This document shows, piece after piece, positions 1 through 9,046 of a stretch of 64,000 nt of DNA. Numbering within the stretch: the first letter of the stretch is position 1; the number at the start of each line of letters is the position of its first letter. This stretch comes from Glycocaulis albus (lineage in GTDB: Bacteria > Pseudomonadota > Alphaproteobacteria > Caulobacterales > Maricaulaceae). The stretch spans positions 226,761-290,760 of the forward strand of contig NZ_BMFS01000003.1 in assembly GCF_014639075.1 (NCBI RefSeq). The letters run 5' to 3'. The position numbers were made by a program, and so were the translations under genes. The notes beneath the pieces are model-generated. The model was not told where the DNA came from. It searched no databases and worked only from the letters and a program-made list of their open reading frames with translations.

Positions 1-473
1 ACCAGACGGACGCCGAATGGAAGCAGGCTTTTGATCTGTTTGGTAAGTTCGATCCAGACAAGGGCGTCGAAGACATCGCGGCCACCATCGCCCATGCGCG
101 CGGCGAGGGGGCAGCGAAGGTTGGTGCCGTCGGTTACTGCCTGGGCGGGCTGCTGGCCTATCTCACGGCGTGCCGCACGGACTGCGATGCGAGCGTCGGC
201 TATTACGGCGTCGGCATCCAGGACCGCCTGGGCGAGGGCGGCAAGATCACCAAACCCCTGCTGCTACACATTGCCGGCAAGGACCAGTTTGTGCCGCCGG
301 AGGCGCAGAAGGCCGTTATGGACGGGCTGAAATCCAATCCTAACGTGGAAATGCATCATTATCCGGAGCGCGACCACGCCTTTGCCCGCGTCGGCGGTGC
401 CCATTTCCATCGCGGCGACGCCGAAACGGCCAATAACCGCACCATGGCGTTCTTTGACAAGCATCTGGGGTAG
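1..473 (+). CDS. Dienelactone hydrolase family protein (5'-truncated)
   Basis: The C-terminal 156 residues of an alpha/beta hydrolase enter from the left edge, with codons starting at base 3. The nucleophile elbow reads GYCLGG, so the nucleophile is Cys, as in dienelactone hydrolases, rather than Ser. The other triad members fit GKDQFVPPE (Asp) and RDHAFAR (His near the C-terminus). Family members hydrolyse enol-lactones or related esters in the cytoplasm; the substrate cannot be read here. The start lies outside the window. It is followed by a repeat-like gap and a convergent GST gene. Confidence 0.85.
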   Translation, partial: QTDAEWKQAFDLFGKFDPDKGVEDIAATIAHARGEGAAKVGAVGYCLGGLLAYLTACRTDCDASVGYYGVGIQDRLGEGGKITKPLLLHIAGKDQFVPPEAQKAVMDGLKSNPNVEMHHYPERDHAFARVGGAHFHRGDAETANNRTMAFFDKHLG

Positions 474-671
474 GGGGCTGGGCTGGTCATCAGCCACCTT
501 ATGCGGGTGGACTGTCTTATGTGCGGCTTGCCTCTCCACCGGGGTCCCCCGCCCCGACGGGGGACCCATGGGAAAAACCCAGTGCGTGGACATGGACCCC
601 GGCTCAGGGGCCGGGGACCCGGATATGGTTCTTAGCTTTCGCCGGAATGACGAAGGGCGAAAGACCTAGCC
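474..671. repeat. Intergenic palindrome-rich repeat
   Basis: This gap between convergent genes holds hairpins and no convincing gene. The clearest has arms GGGTCCCCC (542-550) and GGGGGACCC (559-567). A second pairs CCCCGG (597-602) with CCGGGG (611-616). It ends with a CGGAATGACG-like string near 648 that recurs in the hairpin array at 39680-39815. This looks like a dispersed intergenic repeat and could also terminate both convergent genes. Confidence 0.5.
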
Positions 672-1301
672 CTATTCCGCGCTTGCCTTTTGCCAGCTTT
701 CCAAGGCCGTCAGCCGCTCCCAATAGGCCTGTATGGCGGGTGGCGCGTCTTTCAGCTGGCGGATAATCTTCAGTAAATACAACAGGTAACCGACTGATAT
801 GTCGGCAGCCGTAAAGCGGTCAGCGGCCAGCCAGTCGCGGCCTTCGAGCCCGCGCGTCGCGATCAGCTGAAGATGCTTTTCAACTTCCTTCTTGGCCCAG
901 CGGGCGATGCCCTCATTGCGCTGGGCTTCGGGCAGGAGGGTGGTATGGGCCAGCAGCAAGTTCACCGGCATGCCCAGCGAGCCCTCGGCATAGTGCAGCC
1001 ATTCCAGATAGCGCGGGTAACCGGATTCAGACGGGTCCACACGCAAAGGCGTCGGGCCGTATCGATTGATGAGGTATTCCAGGATCGCAACCGATTCCAG
1101 GATCACCGTGTCACCGTCTTTCAGGGCCGGGATTTTCTGTAAGGGGTGGATCTTGCGGTATTCATCGCCGCCCACATTGCCCCGGTCAAAGGCCACACGC
1201 TCCAGCCGGTAATCCAGCCCCATCTCCTCCATCGCCCAGCGGGCGCGGATGGAACGGGTCATGGGGGCGTGGAACAGGATCAGGTTTGCGTCGTGGCTCA
1301 T
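672..1301 (-). CDS. Glutathione S-transferase family protein
   Basis: A 209-residue cytosolic GST-fold protein. The N-terminal thioredoxin-like domain (about residues 7-80) carries the cis-Pro motif KIPAL and the gamma-Glu binding stretch LESVAILEYL. The helical domain contains WLAADRFTAADISVGY, the usual N-capping box. It probably conjugates or reduces with glutathione, but the substrate is unknown. The start ATG overlaps the stop of a possible 27-codon upstream ORF (ATGA at 1298-1301). Confidence 0.85.
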   Translation of the reverse strand: MSHDANLILFHAPMTRSIRARWAMEEMGLDYRLERVAFDRGNVGGDEYRKIHPLQKIPALKDGDTVILESVAILEYLINRYGPTPLRVDPSESGYPRYLEWLHYAEGSLGMPVNLLLAHTTLLPEAQRNEGIARWAKKEVEKHLQLIATRGLEGRDWLAADRFTAADISVGYLLYLLKIIRQLKDAPPAIQAYWERLTALESWQKASAE

Positions 1302-1381
1302 CGCTTCAAGCTCCAGATCAACAAAATGGACCTGACCTCCCGAAGAACCAGCCAGATCAGAACCAACGTAAGTCTGCTCAT
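1298..1381 (-). CDS. Possible 27-residue hydrophobic peptide coupled to the GST
   Basis: A short ORF beginning MSRLTLVLIWLVLREV and ending in LIWSLKR stops in an ATGA overlap with the GST start. An AAAGGTG Shine-Dalgarno-like sequence lies about 8 bases before its ATG. The peptide is mostly hydrophobic with basic residues, like a small membrane peptide or a translational leader. No homology can be claimed. The exact overlap and SD argue for it; its length argues against. Confidence 0.35.
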   Translation of the reverse strand: MSRLTLVLIWLVLREVRSILLIWSLKR

Positions 1382-1445
1382 GAGAAACACCTTTCTGAAC
1401 AACGCGTCCAGAGTGAGGTGATTTGAATGGGGGGTGGCTAAAGCC

Positions 1446-2774
1446 CTACGTATTCATCGAGTCGAAGAACTCGTCATTGGTCTTGGTTTCTTTCAGTTTG
1501 CCAAGCAGGAAGTCGATCGCGTCCTGCGGGCCCATCGGGTTGAGGATGCGGCGCAGCACATAGGTCTTGGCGAGATTCTTCTTGTCGACCAGCAGCTCCT
1601 CTTTCCGGGTGCCGGATTTGAGGATGTCGATGGCCGGGAAGACGCGCTTGTCGGCGACTTTCCGGTCAAGGACAATCTCGGAATTACCCGTACCCTTGAA
1701 CTCCTCGAAAATCACCTCGTCCATGCGGCTGCCGGTATCGATGAGGGCGGTCGCGATGATCGTCAGCGAACCGCCTTCCTCGATATTGCGGGCCGCGCCG
1801 AAGAAGCGCTTCGGGCGTTGCAGGGCGTTGGCATCCACACCGCCAGTCAGCACCTTGCCGGAGCTTGGCACCACCGTGTTGTAGGCGCGGCCAAGGCGGG
1901 TGATGGAATCCAGAAGGATCACCACATCGCGGCCATGTTCGACCAGACGCTTGGCTTTCTCGATCACCATTTCGGCGACCTGGACGTGGCGCGTGGCCGG
2001 CTCGTCGAAGGTCGAAGCGATAACCTCGCCCTTCACGGTACGCTGCATGTCGGTCACTTCCTCCGGGCGCTCATCGATGAGCAGTACCATGAGGTAGCAT
2101 TCCGGGTGATTGGTCTCGATGGCGTGGGCGATATTCTGCAGAACCATCGTCTTGCCCGTGCGCGGCGGGGCGACGATCAGCGCGCGCTGGCCCTTGCCGA
2201 GCGGTGCAACGATGTCGATCACGCGGCCCGTACGGTCCTTCTTGGTCGGGTCCGGGTTTTCCATGATGAACCGGCTCTCGGGATAGAGCGGGGTCAGATT
2301 GTCGAAATGGACCTTGTGCTTGGCCTGATCGGTGGGCTGGAAGTTGATCGCGTTGACTTTGAGAAGCGCGAAATAGCGCTCGCCATCGCGCGGCGCGCGA
2401 ATCTCCCCGTCCACCGTGTCGCCATTGCGCAGGCCGAATTTGCGGATCTGGTTGGGCGACACATAAATATCGTCCGGCCCGGCCAGGTAGTTGGCCTCTG
2501 GCGAGCGCAGGAAGCCGAACCCGTCCTGCAGCACTTCCAGCGTGCCGCCGCCATGAATCTCCACGCCTTCCTCGGCCAGCGCCTTCAGGATCGCAAACAT
2601 CATGCCCTGCTTTCGCAGCGAGGCGGCGTTCTCGATATCGAGGCTCTCGGCGAGCTGGAGAAGGTCTGCCGGAGACTTTTCCTTCAGCTCCTGCAAGGAC
2701 ATGCGCCGTCCATCAGGGGTCGGCGTTGCGATGTCGTCGAGATCGGTTTCGGGGGTGTCGTTCTGGTCGGTCAT
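1446..2774 (-). CDS. rho: Transcription termination factor Rho
   Basis: A 442-residue hexameric RNA-dependent ATPase that ends transcription of untranslated RNA. The Rho N-terminal helical domain spans about 25-70, followed by the cold-shock-like primary RNA site (about 75-150, [23 protein letters not shown]). The RecA-like motor has Walker A PPRTGKT near 203-209 and Walker [11 protein letters not shown] near 284-293, plus [22 protein letters not shown]. Start 2774 (MTDQNDTPE) matches family length. An in-frame upstream extension to 3005 looks non-coding. The roughly 270-bp gap to hemJ is its leader and promoter region; no hairpin there stood out. Confidence 0.97.
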   Translation of the reverse strand: MTDQNDTPETDLDDIATPTPDGRRMSLQELKEKSPADLLQLAESLDIENAASLRKQGMMFAILKALAEEGVEIHGGGTLEVLQDGFGFLRSPEANYLAGPDDIYVSPNQIRKFGLRNGDTVDGEIRAPRDGERYFALLKVNAINFQPTDQAKHKVHFDNLTPLYPESRFIMENPDPTKKDRTGRVIDIVAPLGKGQRALIVAPPRTGKTMVLQNIAHAIETNHPECYLMVLLIDERPEEVTDMQRTVKGEVIASTFDEPATRHVQVAEMVIEKAKRLVEHGRDVVILLDSITRLGRAYNTVVPSSGKVLTGGVDANALQRPKRFFGAARNIEEGGSLTIIATALIDTGSRMDEVIFEEFKGTGNSEIVLDRKVADKRVFPAIDILKSGTRKEELLVDKKNLAKTYVLRRILNPMGPQDAIDFLLGKLKETKTNDEFFDSMNT

Positions 2775-3048
2775 GGGGAGATCTTTTTGTAGAGCGGACG
2801 GAATAATGAACAGCCGGGGCCGGGAACGGCCGTCAAGATAAGCAGCCATGCCTCTGGACCAATGCCCCGGCATGTTCTGCTGGTTCCTGGCCCGCGATCG
2901 CCAGCTGTGAGGCCTGCGTGCGGGTGCTGATGTGTTCTCGAGGGCGTGCACATTGGCAAAGCGGTCCGCCTGCAACTGCACGATAAGGGGGGAAGCCGTC
3001 CGCAAGCGGCCGGTTACCGGCTAGGCGTGACACATGGCCGGGCCGGCG

Positions 3049-3495
3049 TCAAGCAAAAGGCTTCAGTATCGCCAGAAGCACAATGATGATCACCGCAATC
3101 GCCGGGACTTCGTTCATGATGCGCCAGAATTTCTCGCTGCGCGGGCGTTCCCCCGCGGCAAAGCGTCTTGCGCTGGCAGCGTAAAAGCCGTGAATGCCGG
3201 ACAGCGCAATGACAAACGCCAGCTTGGCATGGAACCAGCCCTGGCTGAACAGGGCAGGGTTAGCCGCGATCATCAAAACGGCAAAGAGCCAGACCGCGAC
3301 AAGCGCCGGGCCCATGATGATGCGATTGAGGTTCTTTTCCTGGGTGAGAAGCGCCGCCTCCAGCTCCCCGCCAGGCTGTGCCGTGTGGTGGTACACGAAC
3401 AGGCGCGGCAGGTAGAGCATGCCGGCCATCCAGAAGATCACGGCTATGATGTGCAGGGCCTTAAGCACATCATAATGGGGCAGGAGGAAATCCAT
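3049..3495 (-). CDS. hemJ: HemJ-type protoporphyrinogen IX oxidase (CopD-like membrane protein)
   Basis: A 148-residue integral membrane protein with four hydrophobic segments. The first, ALHIIAVIFWMAGMLYLPRLF (about 13-33), carries the conserved His and is followed by the conserved tyrosine/histidine pair of HemJ. HemJ converts protoporphyrinogen IX to protoporphyrin IX, the step before ferrochelatase. Its ATG overlaps the hemH stop by one base (ATGA at 3494-3497), so the genes are translationally coupled. No hemG or hemY is seen in the window, consistent with HemJ being the oxidase here. Confidence 0.88.
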   Translation of the reverse strand: MDFLLPHYDVLKALHIIAVIFWMAGMLYLPRLFVYHHTAQPGGELEAALLTQEKNLNRIIMGPALVAVWLFAVLMIAANPALFSQGWFHAKLAFVIALSGIHGFYAASARRFAAGERPRSEKFWRIMNEVPAIAVIIIVLLAILKPFA

Positions 3496-4559
3496 CAGGC
3501 GGCCTCGGGCTTGCTTTCCGCTGATTTATAAACCGCTTCGCGGCAGGGGCAGCGGCCAAATTCAGCCGGGCATACTGGCGTGCCTCCAGGCGGCTTCAGC
3601 CCAACCGGGCCGTTGAGTGCCGAAACCACCAGGCCGGCCAGTGCCTTGATGAAATCCGGCGTTACGCCCAGAGCCGGCACGCGCGCATAGCCCGCTGCGC
3701 CGTGCTCATGCGCCAGCTCGGCATATTCCTCGTCCAGCTCCACGAGTGTCTCGATATGCTCGGACACAAAGGCGATCGGCGAGAGGATGATGTGTTTTCC
3801 CTCCTTGGCCGCCTCTTCCACCGTCTCTTCGGTCGACGGCCCAATCCATTCAAGCGGGCCGACCTTGGACTGGAAACAGGTGATGTGGTCGCTCAGCTCC
3901 GGCAGTAGCGCGGTTACCGCCTTCACCGTCTCCTCAACCTGCCACTGATAGGGGTCGCCGCGCTGGATCGTCACCTCTGGCAGGCCATGGGCGGAATGAA
4001 GCACGCGCACATTCTGCGGCCTTCCCGCCTTCTCCCAGGCTTCGCGGATCAGACCGGCATGGGCGGCGATAAAATCAGTCTCGCGCGGAAAACAGCATAT
4101 CGTGCGGCCTTCCGGCCCGCCTGCATCCCGCCAGGCTTTCAGCGAGCTCGCGGTCGTCGTTGTCGAGAACTGCGGATAGAGGGGGAGCAGAACTATTTCG
4201 TCAGCGCCCCAGGCCTTCACCGCCTCCACAGCCTCATGGGTAAACGGGTGCCAGTAGCGCATGGCGAGAAAACAGCGGATCTCATCGCCGGGCAGGGCTT
4301 TATTGAGGGCTGCCGTGAGCGCTTCGGCCTGACGGGTGGTCTCCGGCACGATGGGTGAGCCGCCGCCCATCTTGGCGTATTCTTTTGCTGCCTTGGGCCC
4401 GCGCGTGGTGGAAATAAGCCAGGCGAGCAGTGGCCGGACAGGCCACGGCGCATAGATGATAGCCGGATCATTGAAAAGATTGCGCAGGAAAGGCTTCACG
4501 CTGTCCTGACCATCCGGCCCGCCCAGATTGAACAGTACGACAGCGATTTTGCGGCTCAT
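3495..4559 (-). CDS. hemH: Ferrochelatase
   Basis: A 354-residue protein that inserts Fe2+ into protoporphyrin IX to make haem. It opens with the typical AVVLFNLGGPD, has the catalytic HGLPE motif (about 185-189) and the later CFQSKVGPLEWIGPSTEE stretch. The C-terminus has closely spaced cysteines (VCPAEFGRCPCREA). Some ferrochelatases, including the Caulobacter enzyme, carry a [2Fe-2S] cluster, so these may be ligands (inference). It lies between hemE and hemJ on the same strand, a late haem operon leading away from the predicted origin. Confidence 0.95.
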   Translation of the reverse strand: MSRKIAVVLFNLGGPDGQDSVKPFLRNLFNDPAIIYAPWPVRPLLAWLISTTRGPKAAKEYAKMGGGSPIVPETTRQAEALTAALNKALPGDEIRCFLAMRYWHPFTHEAVEAVKAWGADEIVLLPLYPQFSTTTTASSLKAWRDAGGPEGRTICCFPRETDFIAAHAGLIREAWEKAGRPQNVRVLHSAHGLPEVTIQRGDPYQWQVEETVKAVTALLPELSDHITCFQSKVGPLEWIGPSTEETVEEAAKEGKHIILSPIAFVSEHIETLVELDEEYAELAHEHGAAGYARVPALGVTPDFIKALAGLVVSALNGPVGLKPPGGTPVCPAEFGRCPCREAVYKSAESKPEAA

Positions 4560-4587
4560 GACTGCCTCCGGCTTGGCTTGACGCGCG

Positions 4588-5613
4588 CTACTGCCCGCGG
4601 ATGAGCGCCAGCAGCTCGCTTACATGTTCAGGCGGCACATCAGGATTGATGCCGTGTCCGAGATTGAAGACATAGGGCCGCCCCCTCCATGCGTCGAGCA
4701 AACGGCTGACCTCCGATTTCAGCGCCTCACCGCCCGCCTTGAGCACTGCCGGATCGAGCTGACCCTGCACGGGCATCGAGCGCGGCAAGTTCGCTACAGC
4801 CCACTCGGTATCCAGCCCGTGATCGGTGGCTATGGCGTCAATCCCGGTTTCTCCGGCATAGCGCACATAGTGCGGGCCGGCCCCTTTGGGAAAGCCGATG
4901 ACCGGGGCAGTGATACCGGCAGCGCGCAGCCGCTCCACAATGCGCCGCGTCGGCGCGATGACCACACGGTTGAACAGGGGCGCAGGCAGGCCTTCAGCCC
5001 AGCTTTCGAAGATTTTCAACACATCTGCGCCGGCCTTTGCCTGAGCGATGAGATAATCAGCCGTCGCATCGGCAAGGTTGGCGAGGAGCCGGTCAAACGT
5101 CTCTGGCTCGCTCCAGGCGGCGGTGCGCGCCTTCCAGCGGTCTTTCGATCCACCGCCCTCAATCATGTAGGTCGCCACAGTCCACGGGGCGCCGGCAAAG
5201 CCAATAAGCGTGCAGCTGTCAGGCAGGCCTGCGCGCACGCGTTTCAAGGTCTCACACACCGGTGACAGCCGGTCGGCAGCCCCTTGCGGCCCAAGAGCTG
5301 CCAAAGCCTCGAGACTCATTGGCGCCAGGCGCGGGCCCTCACCCTTCTCAAACCAGACCTTCTGGCCCATGGCATGGGGGATGAGCAATATGTCGGCAAA
5401 GACGATGGAGGCATCGAAGCCGTAGCGGCGGATGGGCTGCAGCGTCACTTCGGCAGCCGCTTCCGGGCTCAGGCAGAAGGCAATGAAATCAGGCTGCTGC
5501 GCACGCACGGCCCGGTATTCGGGCAGGTAGCGGCCCGCCTGCCGCATGAGCCAGACCGGCGGTGTCTTCAGGGTCTCTCCACCCAGAACCTTCAAAAGTG
5601 CGCGTCCGGTCAT
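4588..5613 (-). CDS. hemE: Uroporphyrinogen decarboxylase
   Basis: A 341-residue cytosolic enzyme that decarboxylates uroporphyrinogen III to coproporphyrinogen III. The N-terminal signature PPVWLMRQAGRYLPEYR (about 18-34) holds the substrate-binding arginines. Later come GFAGAPWTVATYMIEGGGS and the C-terminal FNLGHGINPDVPPEHV. Start at 5613. In Caulobacter, hemE borders the replication origin and its promoters lie inside it; the same arrangement is seen here, with 553 bp free of genes on the 5' side. Confidence 0.97.
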   Translation of the reverse strand: MTGRALLKVLGGETLKTPPVWLMRQAGRYLPEYRAVRAQQPDFIAFCLSPEAAAEVTLQPIRRYGFDASIVFADILLIPHAMGQKVWFEKGEGPRLAPMSLEALAALGPQGAADRLSPVCETLKRVRAGLPDSCTLIGFAGAPWTVATYMIEGGGSKDRWKARTAAWSEPETFDRLLANLADATADYLIAQAKAGADVLKIFESWAEGLPAPLFNRVVIAPTRRIVERLRAAGITAPVIGFPKGAGPHYVRYAGETGIDAIATDHGLDTEWAVANLPRSMPVQGQLDPAVLKAGGEALKSEVSRLLDAWRGRPYVFNLGHGINPDVPPEHVSELLALIRGQ

Positions 5614-5775
5614 GGACCACTACCCCTTCATATGATCGGATCCTGCCAGCCAGCACCTGGCGGGGGGCCTGGGTGATTTCTTCCATACCTTTTTCTTTTA
5701 ATGGAAAAAGAAAATTTGGGAGGAGATGAGTCGTAGGCCTGTCAGCATCGTGGAAAACGCTGTTTCCTTACCGTG

Positions 5776-5784
5776 TTATCCGCA
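5776..5784 (+). other. DnaA-box-like site TTATCCGCA
   Basis: One mismatch from the consensus TTATCCACA. It lies about 65 bp from the AT-rich stretch of the predicted origin, with a weaker inverted candidate (TGTGGGCAA) 13 bp further on. This is the best single match in the gap. Confidence 0.5.
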
Positions 5785-5869
5785 GATTTCACACCCTGTG
5801 GGCAAATCTGCCGCACTGGCGGACATGCGCGCTGTGTTGATTTTGCGATTAACCCAAAATTCATATTGT

Positions 5870-5884
5870 TTAACAATTTATTAA
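5870..5884 (+). promoter_or_regulatory. CtrA-type binding site TTAA-N7-TTAA
   Basis: The sequence TTAA (5870-5873), seven bases, TTAA (5881-5884) matches the CtrA consensus spacing exactly. It sits in the AT-rich core of the predicted origin. In Caulobacter, phosphorylated CtrA binds such sites in Cori and blocks initiation. A degenerate copy (TTAA-N7-TTCAT) starts 21 bp upstream, two helical turns away. Confidence 0.65.
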
Positions 5885-6166
5885 GCTGGCAGGCCGGCCG
5901 GGGATAGAAGATGCAGCTATCAGGGTTATGCCGGGCAGCTCCACACGCCATGCTTTTGCGCCGGGCGTGTTATGCGCCGTCGTGGATGAGCGGGGATGGG
6001 CTGTGCGTGAATCCGGGCTGCACCGGAGTCGGGGCTGCGCGCCCGGCATTAGCGGGGACAGGCTGAGCACGTTGCCGACAACTTGTTCACAGGCCGGGCG
6101 GAACGGGCTAACGCTTGATCTGACACCCGACGGGACCGGGACCAAACCGCCTTCAGGAAGGATACC

Positions 6167-7024
6167 ATGCCAGCTTCCCAGCGCGCGCCGGACATAAAGA
6201 CCTATTTTCATGTTCACATGATCTCCGATTCCACGGGTGAGACACTGATGAGCGCCATGCGCGCATCGGCCGCCCAGTTTGAACGGGGCCAGCCAATAGA
6301 ACATCTCTTCGCGCTGGTGCGCTCGCCGCGCCAGATGGACCGGGCGCTGGAGCATGTGGCGGCCTTTCCGGGTGTTGTCATGTACACCGTGGTCAATACC
6401 GAGCTGCGCGAGGCTCTGGAAACACGCTGCGCGGAGCTTTCCATTCCTGCGATCGCCCTTCTTGATCCGATCGAGACCACGCTCTCAGCCTATCTCGGCG
6501 CGCCCATGACGGGCCGGGCCGGTGCCCAGCGTACGCTCGATGCGGATTACTACAGGCGTATCGAGGCGATGAATTACTGCATGGCCCATGATGACGGGCA
6601 GGGTGATGATCTGGCGAGCGCGGATGTGATCCTGCTGGGCATCAGCCGGACCTCGAAAACCCCTACTTCTATTTATCTGGGCAATCGCGGTGTGCGGGCA
6701 GCCAATATTCCGCTGGTGCCCGAAACACCCCTGCCACCCGATCTGTTCTCGCTGAAAAAGCCCGTTCTGGTAGGGCTTTATGCCACGCCTGAGCGGATAA
6801 TCCAGATCCGGCGCAACCGGCTCCTGAACCTGAATGAGGACCGCTCGACCGAGTATGTTGATGAAGGTGCGGTCAAGGACGAGCTGATTTTCGCCAAGCG
6901 CCTGTTTGCACGCCACAATGTTCCCTCGATTGATGTCACGCGGCGATCCATCGAGGAGACAGCGGCCAAGATCATCAATCTTCTCACCGAACACCGGGGC
7001 AAGATGTCAGGGGGCAAGCCATGA
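6167..7024 (+). CDS. Pyruvate,phosphate dikinase regulatory protein family (bifunctional kinase/phosphorylase, DUF299)
   Basis: A 285-residue cytosolic protein of the PPDK / PEP-synthase regulatory family, which phosphorylates and dephosphorylates its dikinase target by an unusual ADP/phosphate-dependent pair of reactions. It opens with HVHMISDSTGETL and has the P-loop GISRTSKTPTS in the middle (about 158-168), both family signatures. A good SD (AGGAAGG) precedes the ATG at 6167. It starts the operon on the right flank of the origin, the position of CC_0001/RP001 homologues, and overlaps maf by 4 bases. The dikinase itself is not in the window. Confidence 0.93.
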   Translation: MPASQRAPDIKTYFHVHMISDSTGETLMSAMRASAAQFERGQPIEHLFALVRSPRQMDRALEHVAAFPGVVMYTVVNTELREALETRCAELSIPAIALLDPIETTLSAYLGAPMTGRAGAQRTLDADYYRRIEAMNYCMAHDDGQGDDLASADVILLGISRTSKTPTSIYLGNRGVRAANIPLVPETPLPPDLFSLKKPVLVGLYATPERIIQIRRNRLLNLNEDRSTEYVDEGAVKDELIFAKRLFARHNVPSIDVTRRSIEETAAKIINLLTEHRGKMSGGKP

Positions 7025-7608
7025 CGGAGCTGGTACTGGCCTCCGGTTCGGCATCAAGGCGCGCCATTCTGGAAAAGGCCTGTGTTCCCTTCACCATAGA
7101 TCCGGCCGATATCGATGAAGGCGCGGTGAAGGCGCGATTTGCCGGAACGCCGGCCGCGCTCGCGCTGGAGCTTGCCCGGCAGAAGGCACTTGCGGTTTCG
7201 CCGCGCCAGGCGGGGAAACTCGTGCTGGGCGCCGATCAGGTGCTGGAATTCGAGGGCCGGGCCTATGACAAGTCGCGCGATCATTCAGAGGCCCGTGCGC
7301 GCCTAGAAATGTTGCGCGGCAAGGCTCATGCGCTTGTCGGCGGGCTGGTACTGGCGCGCGATGGCGAGATTGTCTGGCAGCATCAGAGCCGTTGCGAGAT
7401 GCAGATACGCGAGGTCTCCGATGCCTTTCTCGACCGGTATATGCGAGAGGCCGGGCCGATCCTGACTGCGGGCGTGGGCGGTTACGCCTATGAAGGCCTC
7501 GGTGCCCAGCTCTTTGAGCGGGTTGAGGGCGATTTCTTCGCGGTTCTGGGCCTGCCACTCCTGCCCTTGCTCGGTGCCTTGCGCCAGCACGGTGTGCTTG
7601 AGCCATGA
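7021..7608 (+). CDS. maf: Maf-like nucleoside-triphosphate pyrophosphatase
   Basis: A 195-residue house-cleaning pyrophosphatase that hydrolyses non-canonical nucleotides (dTTP/UTP or modified-pyrimidine class). The N-terminal LASGSASRRAILEKA is the Maf signature, and GADQVLEFEGRAYDKS carries the catalytic Asp region. Its ATG overlaps the PPSR stop and its stop overlaps aroE by four bases, so it lies inside a tightly coupled operon. Confidence 0.92.
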   Translation: MTELVLASGSASRRAILEKACVPFTIDPADIDEGAVKARFAGTPAALALELARQKALAVSPRQAGKLVLGADQVLEFEGRAYDKSRDHSEARARLEMLRGKAHALVGGLVLARDGEIVWQHQSRCEMQIREVSDAFLDRYMREAGPILTAGVGGYAYEGLGAQLFERVEGDFFAVLGLPLLPLLGALRQHGVLEP

Positions 7609-8441
7609 CCGGGCCCGGTCTGAAAGCCGGAGTGGCCGGCTGGCCGGTCGCCCACTCGCTCTCGCCGCTGATGATGGAGGCGTGGCTGGCCGATGCCGGC
7701 CTTGCCGGGAGCTATGAACGCATTGCTGTAGAGCCTGACGCGTTTGCCGCCACCGTGTCGCGCCTGCGCGATGAAGGGTATTGCGGGATCAATGTCACCC
7801 TGCCGCACAAAGAAGCTGCGCTCGCTCTGGCCGATGAGGCAAGCGAGGGCGCGCGCGCCTGCGGCGCGGCGAATGTTCTTATGTTTGGCGCCAGCGGTGT
7901 ATCGGCTGACAACACCGATATTGCCGGCGTCCGGGCCGCGCTTGATGAGGCGGGCTGGCAGGCGGGAACGGGCCCTGTAGTACTCATCGGTGCTGGCGGA
8001 GCGGCACGGGCAGCGCTTCATGTGCTCACGGCTGACGATACGCCGGTCCGGATCATAAACCGCAATACGGGCCGGGCGGCACAGCTTGTCCGCTCCATGG
8101 GCTGCGCGGCTGAAGTTCACGCGCTGGCGGACGCAGGGGCAGCGCTTGAGGGCGCGCGCCTCGTCATCAACGCGACCTCGCTTGGCATGACCGGCCAGCC
8201 TGCCCTGACCTTGCCGCTCGACATTCTGCCCGCCAGCGCGGCCGTCTTCGACATGGTGTACGCACCGCTCGAGACGCCCCTTCTGAAGCAGGCGCGGGCG
8301 CGCGGGCTGAAGAGCGCGGACGGGCTTTCCATGCTGATCGGACAGGCCCGCCCGGCCTTCGAGATGTTCTTTGGCCAGCCGGCGCCTGCCGGTACGCCGG
8401 TCAGGGCCATGCTGGAGGCCGCGCTGGAGGTCCGCACATGA
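7605..8441 (+). CDS. aroE: Shikimate dehydrogenase
   Basis: A 278-residue NADP-dependent enzyme that reduces 3-dehydroshikimate in aromatic amino-acid synthesis. Substrate-binding residues are seen in [12 protein letters not shown], the catalytic Lys in [10 protein letters not shown] and the Asp in DNTDIAGV. The nucleotide-binding glycine loop is [10 protein letters not shown]. It is coupled by ATGA overlaps to maf and coaE. Confidence 0.95.
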   Translation: MTGPGLKAGVAGWPVAHSLSPLMMEAWLADAGLAGSYERIAVEPDAFAATVSRLRDEGYCGINVTLPHKEAALALADEASEGARACGAANVLMFGASGVSADNTDIAGVRAALDEAGWQAGTGPVVLIGAGGAARAALHVLTADDTPVRIINRNTGRAAQLVRSMGCAAEVHALADAGAALEGARLVINATSLGMTGQPALTLPLDILPASAAVFDMVYAPLETPLLKQARARGLKSADGLSMLIGQARPAFEMFFGQPAPAGTPVRAMLEAALEVRT

Positions 8442-9046
8442 TTACCGTCGCGCTGACAGGCTCCATAGGCATGGGCAAAAGCACGACCGCCTCGCTGTTT
8501 GCGGCCGAAGGCATACCCGTCTTCGATGCGGACGCAGCGGTGGCCGACATGTATGCGCCAGGCGGCGAGGCGGTGACACCGCTCAGCATGGCCTTTCCAG
8601 ATATTGTGGCTGACGGGTGTGTGAACCGGGACAAGCTGAGCGCTCATCTGAAAAGGCAGCCGGACGATTTCGCGCGCCTTGAAGCCATCGTGCACCCGCT
8701 GGTAGCCGCCCGCCGCGCCGCTTTCCTGGAACAGGCCCGCGCTGACGGCGCCTGGTGTGTGCTGTTCGACATTCCGCTCCTGTTCGAGACGGGGATGGAG
8801 GCCCATGTCGATGTGGTCGTGGTCGTGTCGGCCCCCGCGGACATCCAGCGGACACGGGTGCTCGCCCGCGACGGCATGCATGCTGAAAAGCTGGACATGA
8901 TATTGTCCCGGCAGACCCCGGATGCGCACAAGCGCGACCGGGCCGATTTCGTCATCGACACATCAAAAGGTGTGGATGATGCCCGCCATCAGGTGCGCGC
9001 CATTCTGGATGCCTTGCGCAAACGCCGTCAGAATCCCGGCCCATGA
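8438..9046 (+). CDS. coaE: Dephospho-CoA kinase
   Basis: A 202-residue P-loop kinase performing the last step of coenzyme A synthesis. Walker [12 protein letters not shown] is at residues 8-18, followed by [11 protein letters not shown], the HPLV motif of the lid region, and [11 protein letters not shown]. The start overlaps the aroE stop and the stop overlaps dnaQ, both by 4 bases. The aroE-coaE-dnaQ order is standard in alphaproteobacteria. Confidence 0.95.
   Translation: MITVALTGSIGMGKSTTASLFAAEGIPVFDADAAVADMYAPGGEAVTPLSMAFPDIVADGCVNRDKLSAHLKRQPDDFARLEAIVHPLVAARRAAFLEQARADGAWCVLFDIPLLFETGMEAHVDVVVVVSAPADIQRTRVLARDGMHAEKLDMILSRQTPDAHKRDRADFVIDTSKGVDDARHQVRAILDALRKRRQNPGP

Larger units (their letters stand above)
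5614..6166. other. Predicted chromosomal replication origin (hemE-PPSR intergenic region)
   Basis: This 553-bp gap has no convincing gene and sits exactly where Cori lies in Caulobacter, between hemE and the RP001/PPSR gene. It contains an AT-rich stretch at about 5836-5886, a full CtrA-like site (5870-5884) and a second half-matching one 21 bp upstream (TTAA at 5849, TTCAT at 5860). DnaA-box-like strings are TTATCCGCA (5776), TGTGGGCAA (5797) and TTGTTCACA (6083). GANTC sites lie at 5728, 6009 and 6026. A 7-bp hairpin CTTTTTC/GAAAAAG sits at 5689-5710. It must also hold the hemE and PPSR promoters. Genes diverge from it on both sides. Confidence 0.8.

Noticed and set aside
1327..1421. 31-codon plus-strand ORF in the rho-GST gap
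   Set aside because: No SD and a polar random composition; the minus-strand ORF with a coupled stop fits better.
1434..2792. A 452-codon plus-strand frame
   Set aside because: Antisense shadow of rho.
2775..3005. 77-residue N-terminal extension of Rho
   Set aside because: Low-complexity Arg/Pro-rich translation with no similarity to Rho N-termini; the start at 2774 gives the usual length.
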